From assembly GCF_001468285.1 (NCBI RefSeq), contig NZ_LNSB01000006.1, positions 62,001-126,000 on the forward strand: 64,000 bases of DNA, written 5' to 3'. The notes below the pieces were generated by a model. It did not search any database. It was not told the DNA's origin and saw only the letters and a list, made by a program, of their open reading frames with translations. Of the stretch, positions 17,854 through 26,343 are shown one piece after another. The number at the start of each line of letters is the position of its first letter. Within the stretch, counting starts at the first letter, position 1. This stretch comes from Sphingopyxis sp. HIX. GTDB lineage: Bacteria; Pseudomonadota; Alphaproteobacteria; Sphingomonadales; Sphingomonadaceae. The translations under genes and the position numbers were made by a program.

Positions 17854-18716
17854 CACATGCATTGCGACTTGCCGATCAGTGTGAAATAGTCCCGGCTGTG
17901 GGAGAGAGAGCAGCCAGGCTGCCGGACGACGGGTTCGCACCGCCGATGAATACGAGGGCGCTCGTCGAAGCGGTCACGGTCCGCTGCGTGGAGGATATCC
18001 ACGACGCGGCGGTTGCGCTGCGCGATTTCGCCGCCGCCCATGGCCTCCGCGCCGCGCTCTGCGACGATATTGCGTCCAAGGAAACGATGGTCGATGCCGA
18101 CGGCGCGGTGCTCGCCGCCGACCTCTTCGGCTGGCTCGGAGACGGCGAGCGCTGGTGGGAAGACCACCGGCTCGCGCTCCACTCGCCGCTGCCGCGCTCG
18201 TGCCGCTACGAGAGCGAGGCCTTCTGGTGCAACGGCGAGGGCTTCCGCACCGCGGTGCCCAACCCCTATCTCGACGACATCGACCTCTCGCGCTATTTCG
18301 CCGCGAACCAGCGCTACCAGGCGGCGATCGTCGTGCCGGTCCACCTGCCCTTCGGCCAGATTTCGGCGAACAGCTATCACCCGATGGACCATGAGATCAC
18401 CGACCTCGCCGACCAGTTCGCGGCGATCGGGCATATCCTGGGCGCGGCGACACGGCGCTTCATCGCGGGCTATGCCTCGGCGATGCGGACGAAGCGGCGC
18501 ATTCCGTCGGACTGCGAATTGTCGAAGCGCGAGGTCGAATGCCTGCGCTGGGCGGCGATCGGCAAGACCGACCGCGAGATCGGCATGATCATCTCGCTGA
18601 GCCATGCGACCGTGCGCTATCACGTCCACCGTGCGGGCGAGAAACTGAACTCGGTCAACCGCGCGCAGACGATCTTCAAGGCCGGGCAGCTCGGGTATCT
18701 GGGGGCGAACAGCTGA
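17850..18716 (+). CDS. LuxR-family transcriptional regulator
   Basis: A 288-residue regulator. The C-terminal GerE/LuxR helix-turn-helix is clear at about residues 225-280 (LSKREVECLRWAA, GKTDREIG, HATVRYHVHRAGEKL). The N-terminal ~200 residues look like an autoinducer-binding-type alpha/beta domain with divergent sequence, and no synthase gene is near. The ATG at 17850 overlaps the ACAD stop (ATGA); an internal ATG at 17946 is an alternative start. As the last gene of the P450 operon it probably senses a pathway intermediate and controls this cluster (inference). Confidence 0.88.
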   Translation: MTHALRLADQCEIVPAVGERAARLPDDGFAPPMNTRALVEAVTVRCVEDIHDAAVALRDFAAAHGLRAALCDDIASKETMVDADGAVLAADLFGWLGDGERWWEDHRLALHSPLPRSCRYESEAFWCNGEGFRTAVPNPYLDDIDLSRYFAANQRYQAAIVVPVHLPFGQISANSYHPMDHEITDLADQFAAIGHILGAATRRFIAGYASAMRTKRRIPSDCELSKREVECLRWAAIGKTDREIGMIISLSHATVRYHVHRAGEKLNSVNRAQTIFKAGQLGYLGANS

Positions 18717-18723
18717 CATTTTA

Positions 18724-18856
18724 ATCCTCCCTGTCGCGCAGCGATGGGGAGGTGGCAGCGCGAAGCGCTGACGGAGGGGCACTGGCGCAAAGGTCGCTGG
18801 CCCCTCCACCGCCCTGCGGGCGGTCCCCCTCCCCACCGCTTCGCGGCAGGGAGGAT
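18724..18856. repeat. Palindromic intergenic element, copy 1 of 3
   Basis: About 133 bases bounded by ATCCTCCCTG and CAGGGAGGAT with internal hairpins (GCGCGAAGCGC, CCGCCCTGCGGGCGG) and blocks CCCCTCC / GGAGGGG. Closely similar elements occur at 49209-49354 and 51941-52088. It separates two convergent gene ends and probably folds into a large hairpin that can stop transcription from both sides. Confidence 0.85.
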
Positions 18857-18859
18857 TTT

Positions 18860-19390
18860 TCACCCCAACGACCGCAGCGGCTCGCTCCCGTCCCACCCCA
18901 TCGCCGCATCGCGCATCATCGCGAACAACTCGCGCGTGCCCGCCTGCGGTTCGAGCAACTCGACCAGCGTCCCCGGTCCCGTGCCGGGATCGGCGTAGAT
19001 CACCCCGCCGGTGTCGCCCACCGGCGCCTCGAAGATGATCTCCGCGCCGACCTCGACGCAGCGCGCCCGCGCCTCGGCGATCGACTCCACCAGCACGCAC
19101 ACATGGTGCAGCCCTTCGCCCACCGCATATTCGCCGCGATAGAGCGACTTTGCGTCATTCTCGGGCCGGATCAGCTCGATCTGCATGTCGCCCCAATAGC
19201 CCAGTGCCATGGTGAACACCGGATTGCTCGCCTCGCCGCGATAGCGCCCGCCGGGGAGCGATACGTTCGGCAGCAGGAAGAAAGGCCCCGCGCCCATCAC
19301 CTCGGTCCAATGCTTCACCGCGGCGTCGAAGTCCGACGGCACGAAAGCGAGCTGCATGATGTCGCCGAGCGATGCGAGCGTTGCGGGCAT
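18860..19390 (-). CDS. VOC/glyoxalase-superfamily protein (methylmalonyl-CoA epimerase-like)
   Basis: A 176-residue vicinal-oxygen-chelate protein with two beta-alpha-beta-beta-beta repeats. The first metal-ligand position, usually His, is Gln (QLAFVPSDF), whereas the second-half HHVCVLV and the C-terminal glutamate in GTLVELLE are kept. Start ATG at 19388-19390 is preceded by GGGGAGAGA. It diverges from the Rieske gene with 98 bases between starts, so it may act on or protect against products of that oxygenase. It could be an epimerase, extradiol-type dioxygenase relative or a binding protein. Confidence 0.82.
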   Translation of the reverse strand: MPATLASLGDIMQLAFVPSDFDAAVKHWTEVMGAGPFFLLPNVSLPGGRYRGEASNPVFTMALGYWGDMQIELIRPENDAKSLYRGEYAVGEGLHHVCVLVESIAEARARCVEVGAEIIFEAPVGDTGGVIYADPGTGPGTLVELLEPQAGTRELFAMMRDAAMGWDGSEPLRSLG

Positions 19391-19410
19391 GTCTCTCCCC
19401 TCAAAAGCGA

Positions 19411-19440
19411 TAGCGCACAAGCGCCGGGCTTTGTGCGATA
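19411..19440. promoter_or_regulatory. Inverted repeat in VOC-Rieske divergent promoter region
   Basis: Arms TAGCGCACAA and TTGTGCGATA (one mismatch) with a 10-base spacer, located between the divergent VOC and Rieske genes. Position and symmetry suit a regulator site controlling both directions. Confidence 0.45.
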
Positions 19441-19488
19441 AGCCCTTCGCGACCCGGAGTCATACTGGGCAAAATGTGAGGGAATGCC

Positions 19489-20718
19489 ATGGCCGAGTCC
19501 GATCCGAAGATCGCGCCGCAGGACTGGTTCGCCGTCCGCAAGCGCAATGCGCGCGCGGGCCTGCGCAAACTGGTCGCGATCGTGTCCGAGAACCGCACCG
19601 ATCGCGCGGAGGCACCGCTGCCGCTGCACAAGTCCGTCTATATGAGCGAGGCGCGCAATGCCGCCGAGATGGAGCATATTTTCCGGAACGAGCCGATCGT
19701 CGCCGGCCTGTCGGGCGACATCCCCAATGCAGGCGATACGCTCGTCTTCGACTCGGTCGGCCCGTCGATCCTCGTCACCCGCGGCAAGGACGGCGTCGCG
19801 CGCGCCTTCCTCAACATGTGCACCCACCGCGGCGCGAAGCTGGTCGAGGAAAAGGAACCCTGGCAGGGTTCACGCCCGCGTCTCGTCTGCCCCTTCCACG
19901 CCTGGACCTTCGATCCCGCCGGCCAGCTCGTCGGCCAGCCGGGCAAGGAAGGTTTCGCCAATTGCGAGATCGGCGCGCGCAACCTCATCGAACTGCCCTG
20001 CGCCGAACATCTCGGCCTGATCTTCGTGCGCGCCAATCCCGATGGCGCGCCGATCGACGCCGCCGCGCATCTCGGCGACTTCGGCCCGGTGCTCGCGCAG
20101 CTCGAACTCCACCGCGCCGAGCCGGTCAAGAAGGGCATCCTCACCGCCACATCCAACTGGAAATTCGCGCTCGACACCTATGGCGAGGGCTATCATTTCA
20201 AGATGCTCCACGCCTCGACGATCGGCGGCACGCACTACAGCGACCGCAACGTCTATGAACCGATCGGACGCCATCACCGCGTCAGTTTCCCCGACCTGTC
20301 GATCGGCAATCTCGTCGGCAAGGACGAGAGCGAATGGCCCGAGACCGACTATGGCGGGGTGCATTTCCTGTTCCCCAACACCGTCGTCTTCTTCGGCGCG
20401 GTGACGCCGGGGGTCTATTTCACCCAGCTCTTCCGCCTCTTCCCCGACGGCGCGGGCAAGATGTTCTGCCAGTTCGCCGTCTACGCCCCCTTCGGCGTCG
20501 AGAATGAGCAGCATCGCGCGATGTGCGAGATGGCCTATGACGCGACCGCGACCGTCGTCCAGACCGAGGATTATCGCGTCGCGAGCAGCGGCTATGCGAA
20601 CCTCGTCACCGCCCCCGACGACTTCCACGTCGTACTGGGCGCGAACGAGCCGGCGCTGCACGGCGTCCACCGCTCGATCGCCGCGGCGTGCAAGATGCCG
20701 CTCGACCAGATCGCCTGA
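19489..20718 (+). CDS. Rieske non-haem iron oxygenase, alpha subunit
   Basis: A 409-residue ring-hydroxylating oxygenase catalytic subunit. The Rieske 2Fe-2S ligands are Cys111 and His113 (CTHRG) and Cys134 and His137 (CPFHAW). The mononuclear iron region is NWKFALDTYGEGYHFKMLH, with two histidines five residues apart. No reductase, ferredoxin or beta subunit is adjacent, so electrons must come from elsewhere and the enzyme is probably of the alpha-only (alpha3) class, which includes demethylases and steroid hydroxylases. A second Rieske enzyme follows 16 bases downstream. Confidence 0.93.
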   Translation: MAESDPKIAPQDWFAVRKRNARAGLRKLVAIVSENRTDRAEAPLPLHKSVYMSEARNAAEMEHIFRNEPIVAGLSGDIPNAGDTLVFDSVGPSILVTRGKDGVARAFLNMCTHRGAKLVEEKEPWQGSRPRLVCPFHAWTFDPAGQLVGQPGKEGFANCEIGARNLIELPCAEHLGLIFVRANPDGAPIDAAAHLGDFGPVLAQLELHRAEPVKKGILTATSNWKFALDTYGEGYHFKMLHASTIGGTHYSDRNVYEPIGRHHRVSFPDLSIGNLVGKDESEWPETDYGGVHFLFPNTVVFFGAVTPGVYFTQLFRLFPDGAGKMFCQFAVYAPFGVENEQHRAMCEMAYDATATVVQTEDYRVASSGYANLVTAPDDFHVVLGANEPALHGVHRSIAAACKMPLDQIA

Positions 20719-20734
20719 CCTTCCGGAGCCAGTG

Positions 20735-22159
20735 ATGAACGACCTCTCCCCGCCCCACGACCAGGACCGCGACGATCGCTGCCCGGGCACCAGCTACACC
20801 GACATGCTGAACGCCGACACGCGGCGCGTGCCCGACTATCTCTTCGCCGAATCCAATCAATCACTCGGCGACGAGCCCATCGCGATCGAGCGCTACGTCA
20901 GCGAGGATTGGGCGAAGCTCGAACGCGAGAGGATGTGGCCGAACATCTGGCAATTCGCCGCGCGTGAAGAGGATATGCCGAACCCTGGCGACACCGTCGT
21001 CTATGACATCAACGAGAAGAGCATATTGCTCGTCCGCCAGAAGGACGGATCGGTCAAGGCCTTCTACAATGTCTGCCTCCACCGCGGCCGCAAGCTGCGC
21101 ACCGAGAGCGGACCGGCGGTGCACCTGCGCTGCCCCTTCCACGGTTTCTCCTGGCACCACGACGGGCGTTTCAAGGAAGCGCCGTGCGCATGGGACTTCA
21201 AGCATCTCGAAACCAAGGACATGAGCCTGCCCGAGCTCAAGGTCGAGAGCTGGCAGGGCTTCATCCTCGTCACCGAGAATCATGACCTGCCGTCGTTCCG
21301 CGACTGGGTCGGTCCCGGCGTCGAACATTATGACAATTGGCGGCTCGACGAATGTCACACCGGCGCGTGGGTCGGCCGCGTCATTCCGGCGAACTGGAAG
21401 GCGGTCGCCGAGGCCTTCATGGAGGCCTGGCACAGCATCGTGACCCATCCGCAGATCCTGGGCTTCACCGCCGACGCGAACACGCGCTACGACCTTTACG
21501 GCGATTTCCTCAACCGCGCGATCACGCCCGCGGGCGCGATGTCGCCGCACATCAAGGGCAAGGATCAATTCTACGTCCTGAAATCGCTCGAGGAATTCAT
21601 CGGCGGCGGCGATAGCCGCGCGCGGCGCAGCACCGCGTCGGCCGACGACCTCAAGGGTTTCGATGCCGACGATCCGATGCTGGCGCGCAAGGTGCTCGCG
21701 GAGGCCAACCGCGCCGCTTTTTCGGCGATGAACGGGCATGATTATTCGGCCGCGACCGACAGCGAGATGCTCGACAATTTCACCTATAACGTCTTTCCCA
21801 ATTGGGCGCCGTGGGGCGGGCTGACCCCGAACATCGTCTATCGCTGGCGGCCGTGGGGCGATGCCGATCACAGCCTGATGGAGGTCCGCATCCTGATGCG
21901 CACACCCAAGGGCGAAAAGCCGCCCAAGGCGGCGCCGATGCACCTGATCCCCGACGACCAGCCCTTTTCCAGCGCCAGCCACCTGATCGGCGCCGCGCTG
22001 GCGGGCGTGTTCGACCAGGACATGGAGAACCTCCCTTATGTGCAGGAGGGGATGAAATCCTCGCCCAATGGCGTAATCGAACTCGGCCATTATCAGGAGA
22101 GCCGGATCCGCCATTTCCACCGCACGCTGGGCAAATATGTGGGCGGGCAACTGCCCTAG
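20735..22159 (+). CDS. Rieske non-haem iron oxygenase, alpha subunit (second)
   Basis: A 474-residue Rieske oxygenase. Ligands are Cys114 and His116 (CLHRG) and Cys133 and His136 (CPFHGFSWH). The catalytic iron site follows NWK at about 220 with His233 and His238. I chose ATG 20735, preceded by GGAG, because the domain starts soon after; the open frame runs farther upstream inside the first oxygenase. Larger than its neighbour and only distantly similar, so not a recent duplicate. Co-transcribed with it; its stop lies one base from the convergent NmrA-like gene end. Confidence 0.92.
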   Translation: MNDLSPPHDQDRDDRCPGTSYTDMLNADTRRVPDYLFAESNQSLGDEPIAIERYVSEDWAKLERERMWPNIWQFAAREEDMPNPGDTVVYDINEKSILLVRQKDGSVKAFYNVCLHRGRKLRTESGPAVHLRCPFHGFSWHHDGRFKEAPCAWDFKHLETKDMSLPELKVESWQGFILVTENHDLPSFRDWVGPGVEHYDNWRLDECHTGAWVGRVIPANWKAVAEAFMEAWHSIVTHPQILGFTADANTRYDLYGDFLNRAITPAGAMSPHIKGKDQFYVLKSLEEFIGGGDSRARRSTASADDLKGFDADDPMLARKVLAEANRAAFSAMNGHDYSAATDSEMLDNFTYNVFPNWAPWGGLTPNIVYRWRPWGDADHSLMEVRILMRTPKGEKPPKAAPMHLIPDDQPFSSASHLIGAALAGVFDQDMENLPYVQEGMKSSPNGVIELGHYQESRIRHFHRTLGKYVGGQLP

Positions 22160-22160
22160 G

Positions 22161-23081
22161 TCAGGCGGGAACCGTCGCCGGCGACCAGTCCTGCCGCTTC
22201 GCCCATTCCGAAAAGGGCGTCGGCGTCACCCCCAGCAGCCGCGCCGCGGGCACCGCGTCGAGCGCGACGGGCGACACCGGCCGGTCGTTGTACCAGCGAT
22301 AGAATTTCGCCATCCCGTCATAGATGCTCGCGGGCTGGACGTCGCGCGATCCGGTGACGAGCTCGCTCATCCGCGCGGCGAATTCGTCGGGGCTCAGGCT
22401 CTGGAAGCGCACCGGACGCCCCGCCGCGACCGACAGCCGCTCGGCAACCTCGGCGCCGACCAGCGCTTCGGGTCCGCCCACCGCGATGCGGTCGGCGATC
22501 AGGTCCTCGTGCAGCAGCGCCGAGACCATATAGGCCGCGACATCGTCGAGGCAGATCCAGCTGATCTTCAGCGTCTCGGCCGCCGGATAGGCGAAGACCC
22601 CGCTGTTCACGATCGCCGGGCGCGACCAGATGCGGGTGATATTGTCCATGAATACCATCGGCTCGATGATGACATAAGGCACGCCGCTCTCATGGATCGC
22701 GCGCTCGATGTCGCGCCGTCCGTCGTGCGCCGACAGGTCCAAATCGCGGTCGGCGACGAAGCAGCTGGTGTTGAAGACGATCTTCCGCAGCCCCGCCGCG
22801 CTCGCCGCCGCGGCGATGTTGCGCCCCATCGTCGCGGCGCGCTCGCGGTCGAATTCGAACGGCAGGTGCATGGCGAGCGCATCCTGCCCTTCGAAAGCCG
22901 CGATCAGGCTGGAAACGTCGTAAAGATCGGCAGCGACCTCGGGCACATCGCGATGAGGCGTCGCCGCCATCGCGCCCGGCCGCCGCACCCCGGCGGTCGG
23001 TTCGAGGCCGCGCGCCTTCAGCGCCGTGAGCAGCGGGATACCCTGATCGGCGGGCGCGCCGAGGACGATGACCTTCTTCAT
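22161..23081 (-). CDS. NmrA-like NAD(P)-binding protein
   Basis: A 306-residue atypical-SDR protein of the NmrA/isoflavone-reductase group: N-terminal KVIVLGAPADQGIPLLTAL Rossmann segment, a central KIVFNTSCF strand, and YVIIEPMVFMDN. Members act as redox sensors or as reductases. It is the last gene of the eight-gene minus-strand operon and its start overlaps the flavoprotein stop by four bases. No catalytic YxxxK is recognisable, so enzymatic activity is uncertain. Confidence 0.82.
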   Translation of the reverse strand: MKKVIVLGAPADQGIPLLTALKARGLEPTAGVRRPGAMAATPHRDVPEVAADLYDVSSLIAAFEGQDALAMHLPFEFDRERAATMGRNIAAAASAAGLRKIVFNTSCFVADRDLDLSAHDGRRDIERAIHESGVPYVIIEPMVFMDNITRIWSRPAIVNSGVFAYPAAETLKISWICLDDVAAYMVSALLHEDLIADRIAVGGPEALVGAEVAERLSVAAGRPVRFQSLSPDEFAARMSELVTGSRDVQPASIYDGMAKFYRWYNDRPVSPVALDAVPAARLLGVTPTPFSEWAKRQDWSPATVPA

Positions 23082-24727
23082 GCCGCACCCTCCATCTGCT
23101 TTGCCGAAACGCGCGCGGCGTGGCGCCCCGCGAGGAAACCGAACACCATTCCCGGCGCGATCGTCCCGCCAGGGCCGCCGTAGGTCATGCCCATCGCCGA
23201 GGCCATGACATTGCCCGCGGCATAAAGCCCCGCGATCGGGCCGCCGTCGACGCTCAGCACCCGTGCATCGGCATCGGTCTGCGGCCCGCCCTTGGTCCCG
23301 AGCGCCCCGCTCTTGATCTCGATCGCGAAGAAGGGCCCCTGGCCGATCGGTCCCAGCGTCGCCGCGGTCGAGCCGCGCCCGTCGGGATCGCCCCACCATT
23401 GGTCGTGCGCCGCATCGCCGCGCCCGAAGTCGGGGTCGCGCCCGCTCGCGCAATGGGCGTTGAAGCGCGCGACCGTCGCATCGAGCGCCTCGGCATCGAT
23501 CCCGAGCCGCGCCGCGAGTTCGGGCAGGCTTTCGGCGCGCATCGCCCATTGCGGCGGCGCGACGCCGCGCTCGCCGCTGATCATGCCGAAGCCGAAGCGG
23601 TCGATATATTGCTGGTCGAAGATCAGCCAGCACGGCAGGTTCTTGTAGTCGAAGGCGCTGACATCCTGATCGTGGAACGCCGCGCCGATCGCGTTGTAGT
23701 TCGCCGCCTCGTTGGTGAAGCGCTGGCCCGCGCGGTTGACCATGATCGAATGCGGCAGGCTGCGCTGGCCCGCGACGAGCGTCTTGCCCGTCGAGCAATC
23801 GCTTGTCGGCACCTCGGCGACCGGCATCCACCAGGCTTCGCGCATATTGCCGAGCATCGCGCCGACGCGCATCGCCATCTTGAGCCCGTCGCCGGTGTTG
23901 GTCTTGGGACTCAGCGGATGCGTCATCGGCCCGCGGATGAAGGCGCGGAGCAGGTCGGCGTCCCACTCGAAGCCGCCGGTGGCGAGCACCACCGCATCGG
24001 CCGCGACCTCGATCTCGCCGTCGACGGTCTCGAACGCGACACCCGCCACCCGATCACCATCCATCAGCAGCCGCACCGCGCGGTGCCCGGTATGTGGTTC
24101 GATCCCGCGATCGAGGCATGCGCGGAGCAGCCGCCCGACCAGCGCCTGCCCGCTGCCGCGCAAATCGCCGTCGATCCGGCGCTGCAACTCCTCGGGCGCC
24201 AGCGGCTGCGGCTTTGCCTGCCCCAGCGGCGTGTCGTAGATCGAAAAATGCGGTGAGGGATAATAGGGCGACTGCGTCACCTTGTCGGCCCATTCGCCAA
24301 GCTCGTGGAACGAATAGAGCGGGCAATCGAGCGAGCGTCCGCCGTTCGGCATCCCGCCCGGGAATTCGGCATGATAGTCGGGGAATTCGGGGATCGGCCG
24401 GAACTGCACCGGCGTGTTCGCCTCGAGAAACGCGACCATCTCGGGTCCATGATCGAGGAAGGCCTCGACCAGAGGCTGCTGCATCAGCCCGTGCGACATC
24501 GACATGAGGTAGGTCAGCGCCTTGGCGCGGCTGTCCTCGACGCCGAGCGCCCCTTCATGACGATTGTTCGGGATCCAGATCATCCCGCCCGACCAGGCGG
24601 TCGTCCCGCCGACCCGATCGCCCTTCTCGAACAGCGAGACGCGCGCGCCGGCCTCATGCGCCGACAGCGCCGCGGTGAAACCCGCACCGCCGGTGCCAAG
24701 GACGATGACGTGCGGCGCTTTGCTCAT
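23078..24727 (-). CDS. FAD-dependent oxidoreductase, 3-ketosteroid delta1-dehydrogenase/fumarate reductase flavoprotein family
   Basis: A 549-residue flavoprotein. The N-terminal dinucleotide-binding motif is VIVLGTGGAGFTAAL with EKGDRVGGTTAWSGGMIWIPNN, and the C-terminal FAD segment is GLYAAGNVMAS followed by TYGGPGGTIAPG. The Tyr and Gly spaced by four in YGGPG match the catalytic Tyr/Gly pair known for KstD enzymes. It probably inserts a C=C bond next to a carbonyl or reduces one. It is encoded 2 bases after the SnoaL-like gene. A steroid substrate is possible but not proven. Confidence 0.87.
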   Translation of the reverse strand: MSKAPHVIVLGTGGAGFTAALSAHEAGARVSLFEKGDRVGGTTAWSGGMIWIPNNRHEGALGVEDSRAKALTYLMSMSHGLMQQPLVEAFLDHGPEMVAFLEANTPVQFRPIPEFPDYHAEFPGGMPNGGRSLDCPLYSFHELGEWADKVTQSPYYPSPHFSIYDTPLGQAKPQPLAPEELQRRIDGDLRGSGQALVGRLLRACLDRGIEPHTGHRAVRLLMDGDRVAGVAFETVDGEIEVAADAVVLATGGFEWDADLLRAFIRGPMTHPLSPKTNTGDGLKMAMRVGAMLGNMREAWWMPVAEVPTSDCSTGKTLVAGQRSLPHSIMVNRAGQRFTNEAANYNAIGAAFHDQDVSAFDYKNLPCWLIFDQQYIDRFGFGMISGERGVAPPQWAMRAESLPELAARLGIDAEALDATVARFNAHCASGRDPDFGRGDAAHDQWWGDPDGRGSTAATLGPIGQGPFFAIEIKSGALGTKGGPQTDADARVLSVDGGPIAGLYAAGNVMASAMGMTYGGPGGTIAPGMVFGFLAGRHAARVSAKQMEGAA

Positions 24728-24729
24728 CT

Positions 24730-25122
24730 CTATGCCTTCAATTGCTCGACCATATGCGCGGTGTCGAAATAATGGATGCGCATCGACGCCATCTTGCCGG
24801 CGTCGTCGAACTCGGTGACCTCCGCGATATGCGTCTCGAAGCGCTTGCCGCTCGACTTCGCGGTCACGGTGAAGTGGAGCAAGGCGACGGCATATGTCTC
24901 GCCGCCGACCAGTTCCATCCATTTGACCACCGGCTCTTCCCAATAGCCCATGACATGCGCGTAGAGCCGCTGCAGCGCATCGCGCCCGCGCCATTCGCCG
25001 CCGTAGGGCAGCGAGGTCGGCTCGTGGATGACGAGATCGTCGGCCATGAAGCCGGCGACCGCATCCCACTCGCCGCGCGCGACCGCAGCATACATCGCCT
25101 TGCTGGCTTCGAGCGGGGTCAT
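24730..25122 (-). CDS. SnoaL-like/NTF2-fold protein
   Basis: A 130-residue NTF2-like protein: amphipathic N-terminal helices (ASKAMYAAVARGEWDAVAGFM), DDLVIHEP, then curved-sheet strands ending in RIHYFD. The fold hosts polyketide cyclases, ketosteroid isomerases and hydrolases as well as non-enzymes. Its start overlaps the lipoyl-protein stop by four bases, so it is made together with the E1/lipoyl genes and the KstD-like flavoprotein. A role as ketone isomerase is conceivable, but no specific catalytic residue can be assigned. Confidence 0.8.
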   Translation of the reverse strand: MTPLEASKAMYAAVARGEWDAVAGFMADDLVIHEPTSLPYGGEWRGRDALQRLYAHVMGYWEEPVVKWMELVGGETYAVALLHFTVTAKSSGKRFETHIAEVTEFDDAGKMASMRIHYFDTAHMVEQLKA

Positions 25123-25349
25123 TCGATCGTGCCGACGAGCGCGCCGACCGGATAGACCTCGCCCTCGACGCCCGTCGGACGGATCGTACCCGCGACCTGC
25201 GCCTCGATCTCGACCGTCGTCTTGTCGGTCTCGACCGTGTAGATGATGTCGCCGACCTCGACGCGCTCGCCGTCGCCGAACATCCATTCGTTGAGCGTCA
25301 TTTCGGTCGCCGACATGCCGATCTTCGGGATGCGCAGTTCCTCCGCCAT
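25119..25349 (-). CDS. Free-standing lipoyl (biotinyl/lipoyl-attachment) domain protein
   Basis: A 76-residue protein that consists only of a lipoyl domain: RIPKIGMSATEMT at the N-terminus and the modification loop ETDKTT with Lys43 as the lipoylation site. In 2-oxo acid dehydrogenases this domain is fused to the E2 acyltransferase; here no E2 catalytic or E3 gene follows. ATG at 25349 is chosen because the domain begins there. It is 4 bases after the E1 beta gene and overlaps the SnoaL-like gene, so it presumably serves as the acyl or electron carrier for the E1 encoded next to it. Confidence 0.88.
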   Translation of the reverse strand: MAEELRIPKIGMSATEMTLNEWMFGDGERVEVGDIIYTVETDKTTVEIEAQVAGTIRPTGVEGEVYPVGALVGTIE

Positions 25350-25353
25350 CGCC

Positions 25354-26343
25354 TCAACCCTCCCAGTTGACCGCGGTGCGCACCGCATCGGCGATCTTAT
25401 CCTTGTTCGGGATCCACGCCTGCTCGAGGGCGTTCGCCATCGGCACCGCCGAGAAGGCGCCGCCGATGCGCGTCACCGGGGCCTTGAGCTTGCCGAACAA
25501 TTTTTCGCCCAGCCGCGACGCGATTTCGGCGCCGGTGCCATATTGTTTCACCGCCTCGTGCAGCACCACCGCGCGGCCGGTCTTCTCGACCGACGCGGTG
25601 ACGGTCGCCTCGTCATAGGGCGCGATGGTGCGCAGATCGATCACCTCGACCGAAATCCCCTCGCCCGCCAGCCGCTCGGCGATTTCGAGCGCGTCGAGCA
25701 CGGTGCGGCCATAGGTGATGATCGTGCAGTCGCTGCCCTCGCGCGCCACTGCCGCCTTGCCCAGCGGAACGACATGACCCGGCCCCGGATCGTCGGATTT
25801 CAGGCCGTAGCAGAGGATATTCTCGATGAAGATCACCGGGTCGTTGCACGCGATCGCCGCGCGCATCAGCCCCTGCGCGTCGGCGGCGTTCGACGGGGTG
25901 ACGATCTTCAGCCCCGCGACATGCGCGAACCACGCTTCGAGCATGTCCGAATGCTGGCCGCCGAAGCCGACCCCGACGCCGGTCGTCGTACGGATCACCA
26001 GCGGGACGTTGGTCTGCCCGCCCGACATGAAGCGCAGCTTCGCGGCATGGTTGACGATCTGGTCCATCGCGACGGTCACGAAGTTCATCAGCATGATCTC
26101 GGCGATCGGACGGAAGCCCGCGAGCGCCGCGCCGACGCACGCGCCGACGATCGCCTGCTCCGAAATCGGCGTCGCGCGGATGCGATGCTCGCCATATTTC
26201 TCGGTCAGCCCCGACGAGATCTTGAACACGCCCCCGCCCTGCTTCGCGGCGACATCCTCGCCGAGCAGGATCACGCCTTCGTCCTCGGCCATTGCCTCGT
26301 CGATCGCGCGGTTGATCGCCTGCGTCATCGTGATCTGGGTCAT
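25354..26343 (-). CDS. Thiamine-dependent dehydrogenase E1 component, beta subunit (acetoin/pyruvate type)
   Basis: A 329-residue transketolase-like E1 beta subunit: MTQAINRAIDEAM, LLGEDVA, GGVFKISSGL, the ISEQAIVGACVGAAL segment and C-terminal VKQYGTGAEI. It forms an alpha2beta2 heterotetramer with the E1 alpha encoded immediately upstream and overlapping by four bases. This enzyme decarboxylates a 2-oxo acid or cleaves an acyloin/diketone and transfers the acyl unit to lipoamide. Substrate unknown. Confidence 0.93.
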   Translation of the reverse strand: MTQITMTQAINRAIDEAMAEDEGVILLGEDVAAKQGGGVFKISSGLTEKYGEHRIRATPISEQAIVGACVGAALAGFRPIAEIMLMNFVTVAMDQIVNHAAKLRFMSGGQTNVPLVIRTTTGVGVGFGGQHSDMLEAWFAHVAGLKIVTPSNAADAQGLMRAAIACNDPVIFIENILCYGLKSDDPGPGHVVPLGKAAVAREGSDCTIITYGRTVLDALEIAERLAGEGISVEVIDLRTIAPYDEATVTASVEKTGRAVVLHEAVKQYGTGAEIASRLGEKLFGKLKAPVTRIGGAFSAVPMANALEQAWIPNKDKIADAVRTAVNWEG

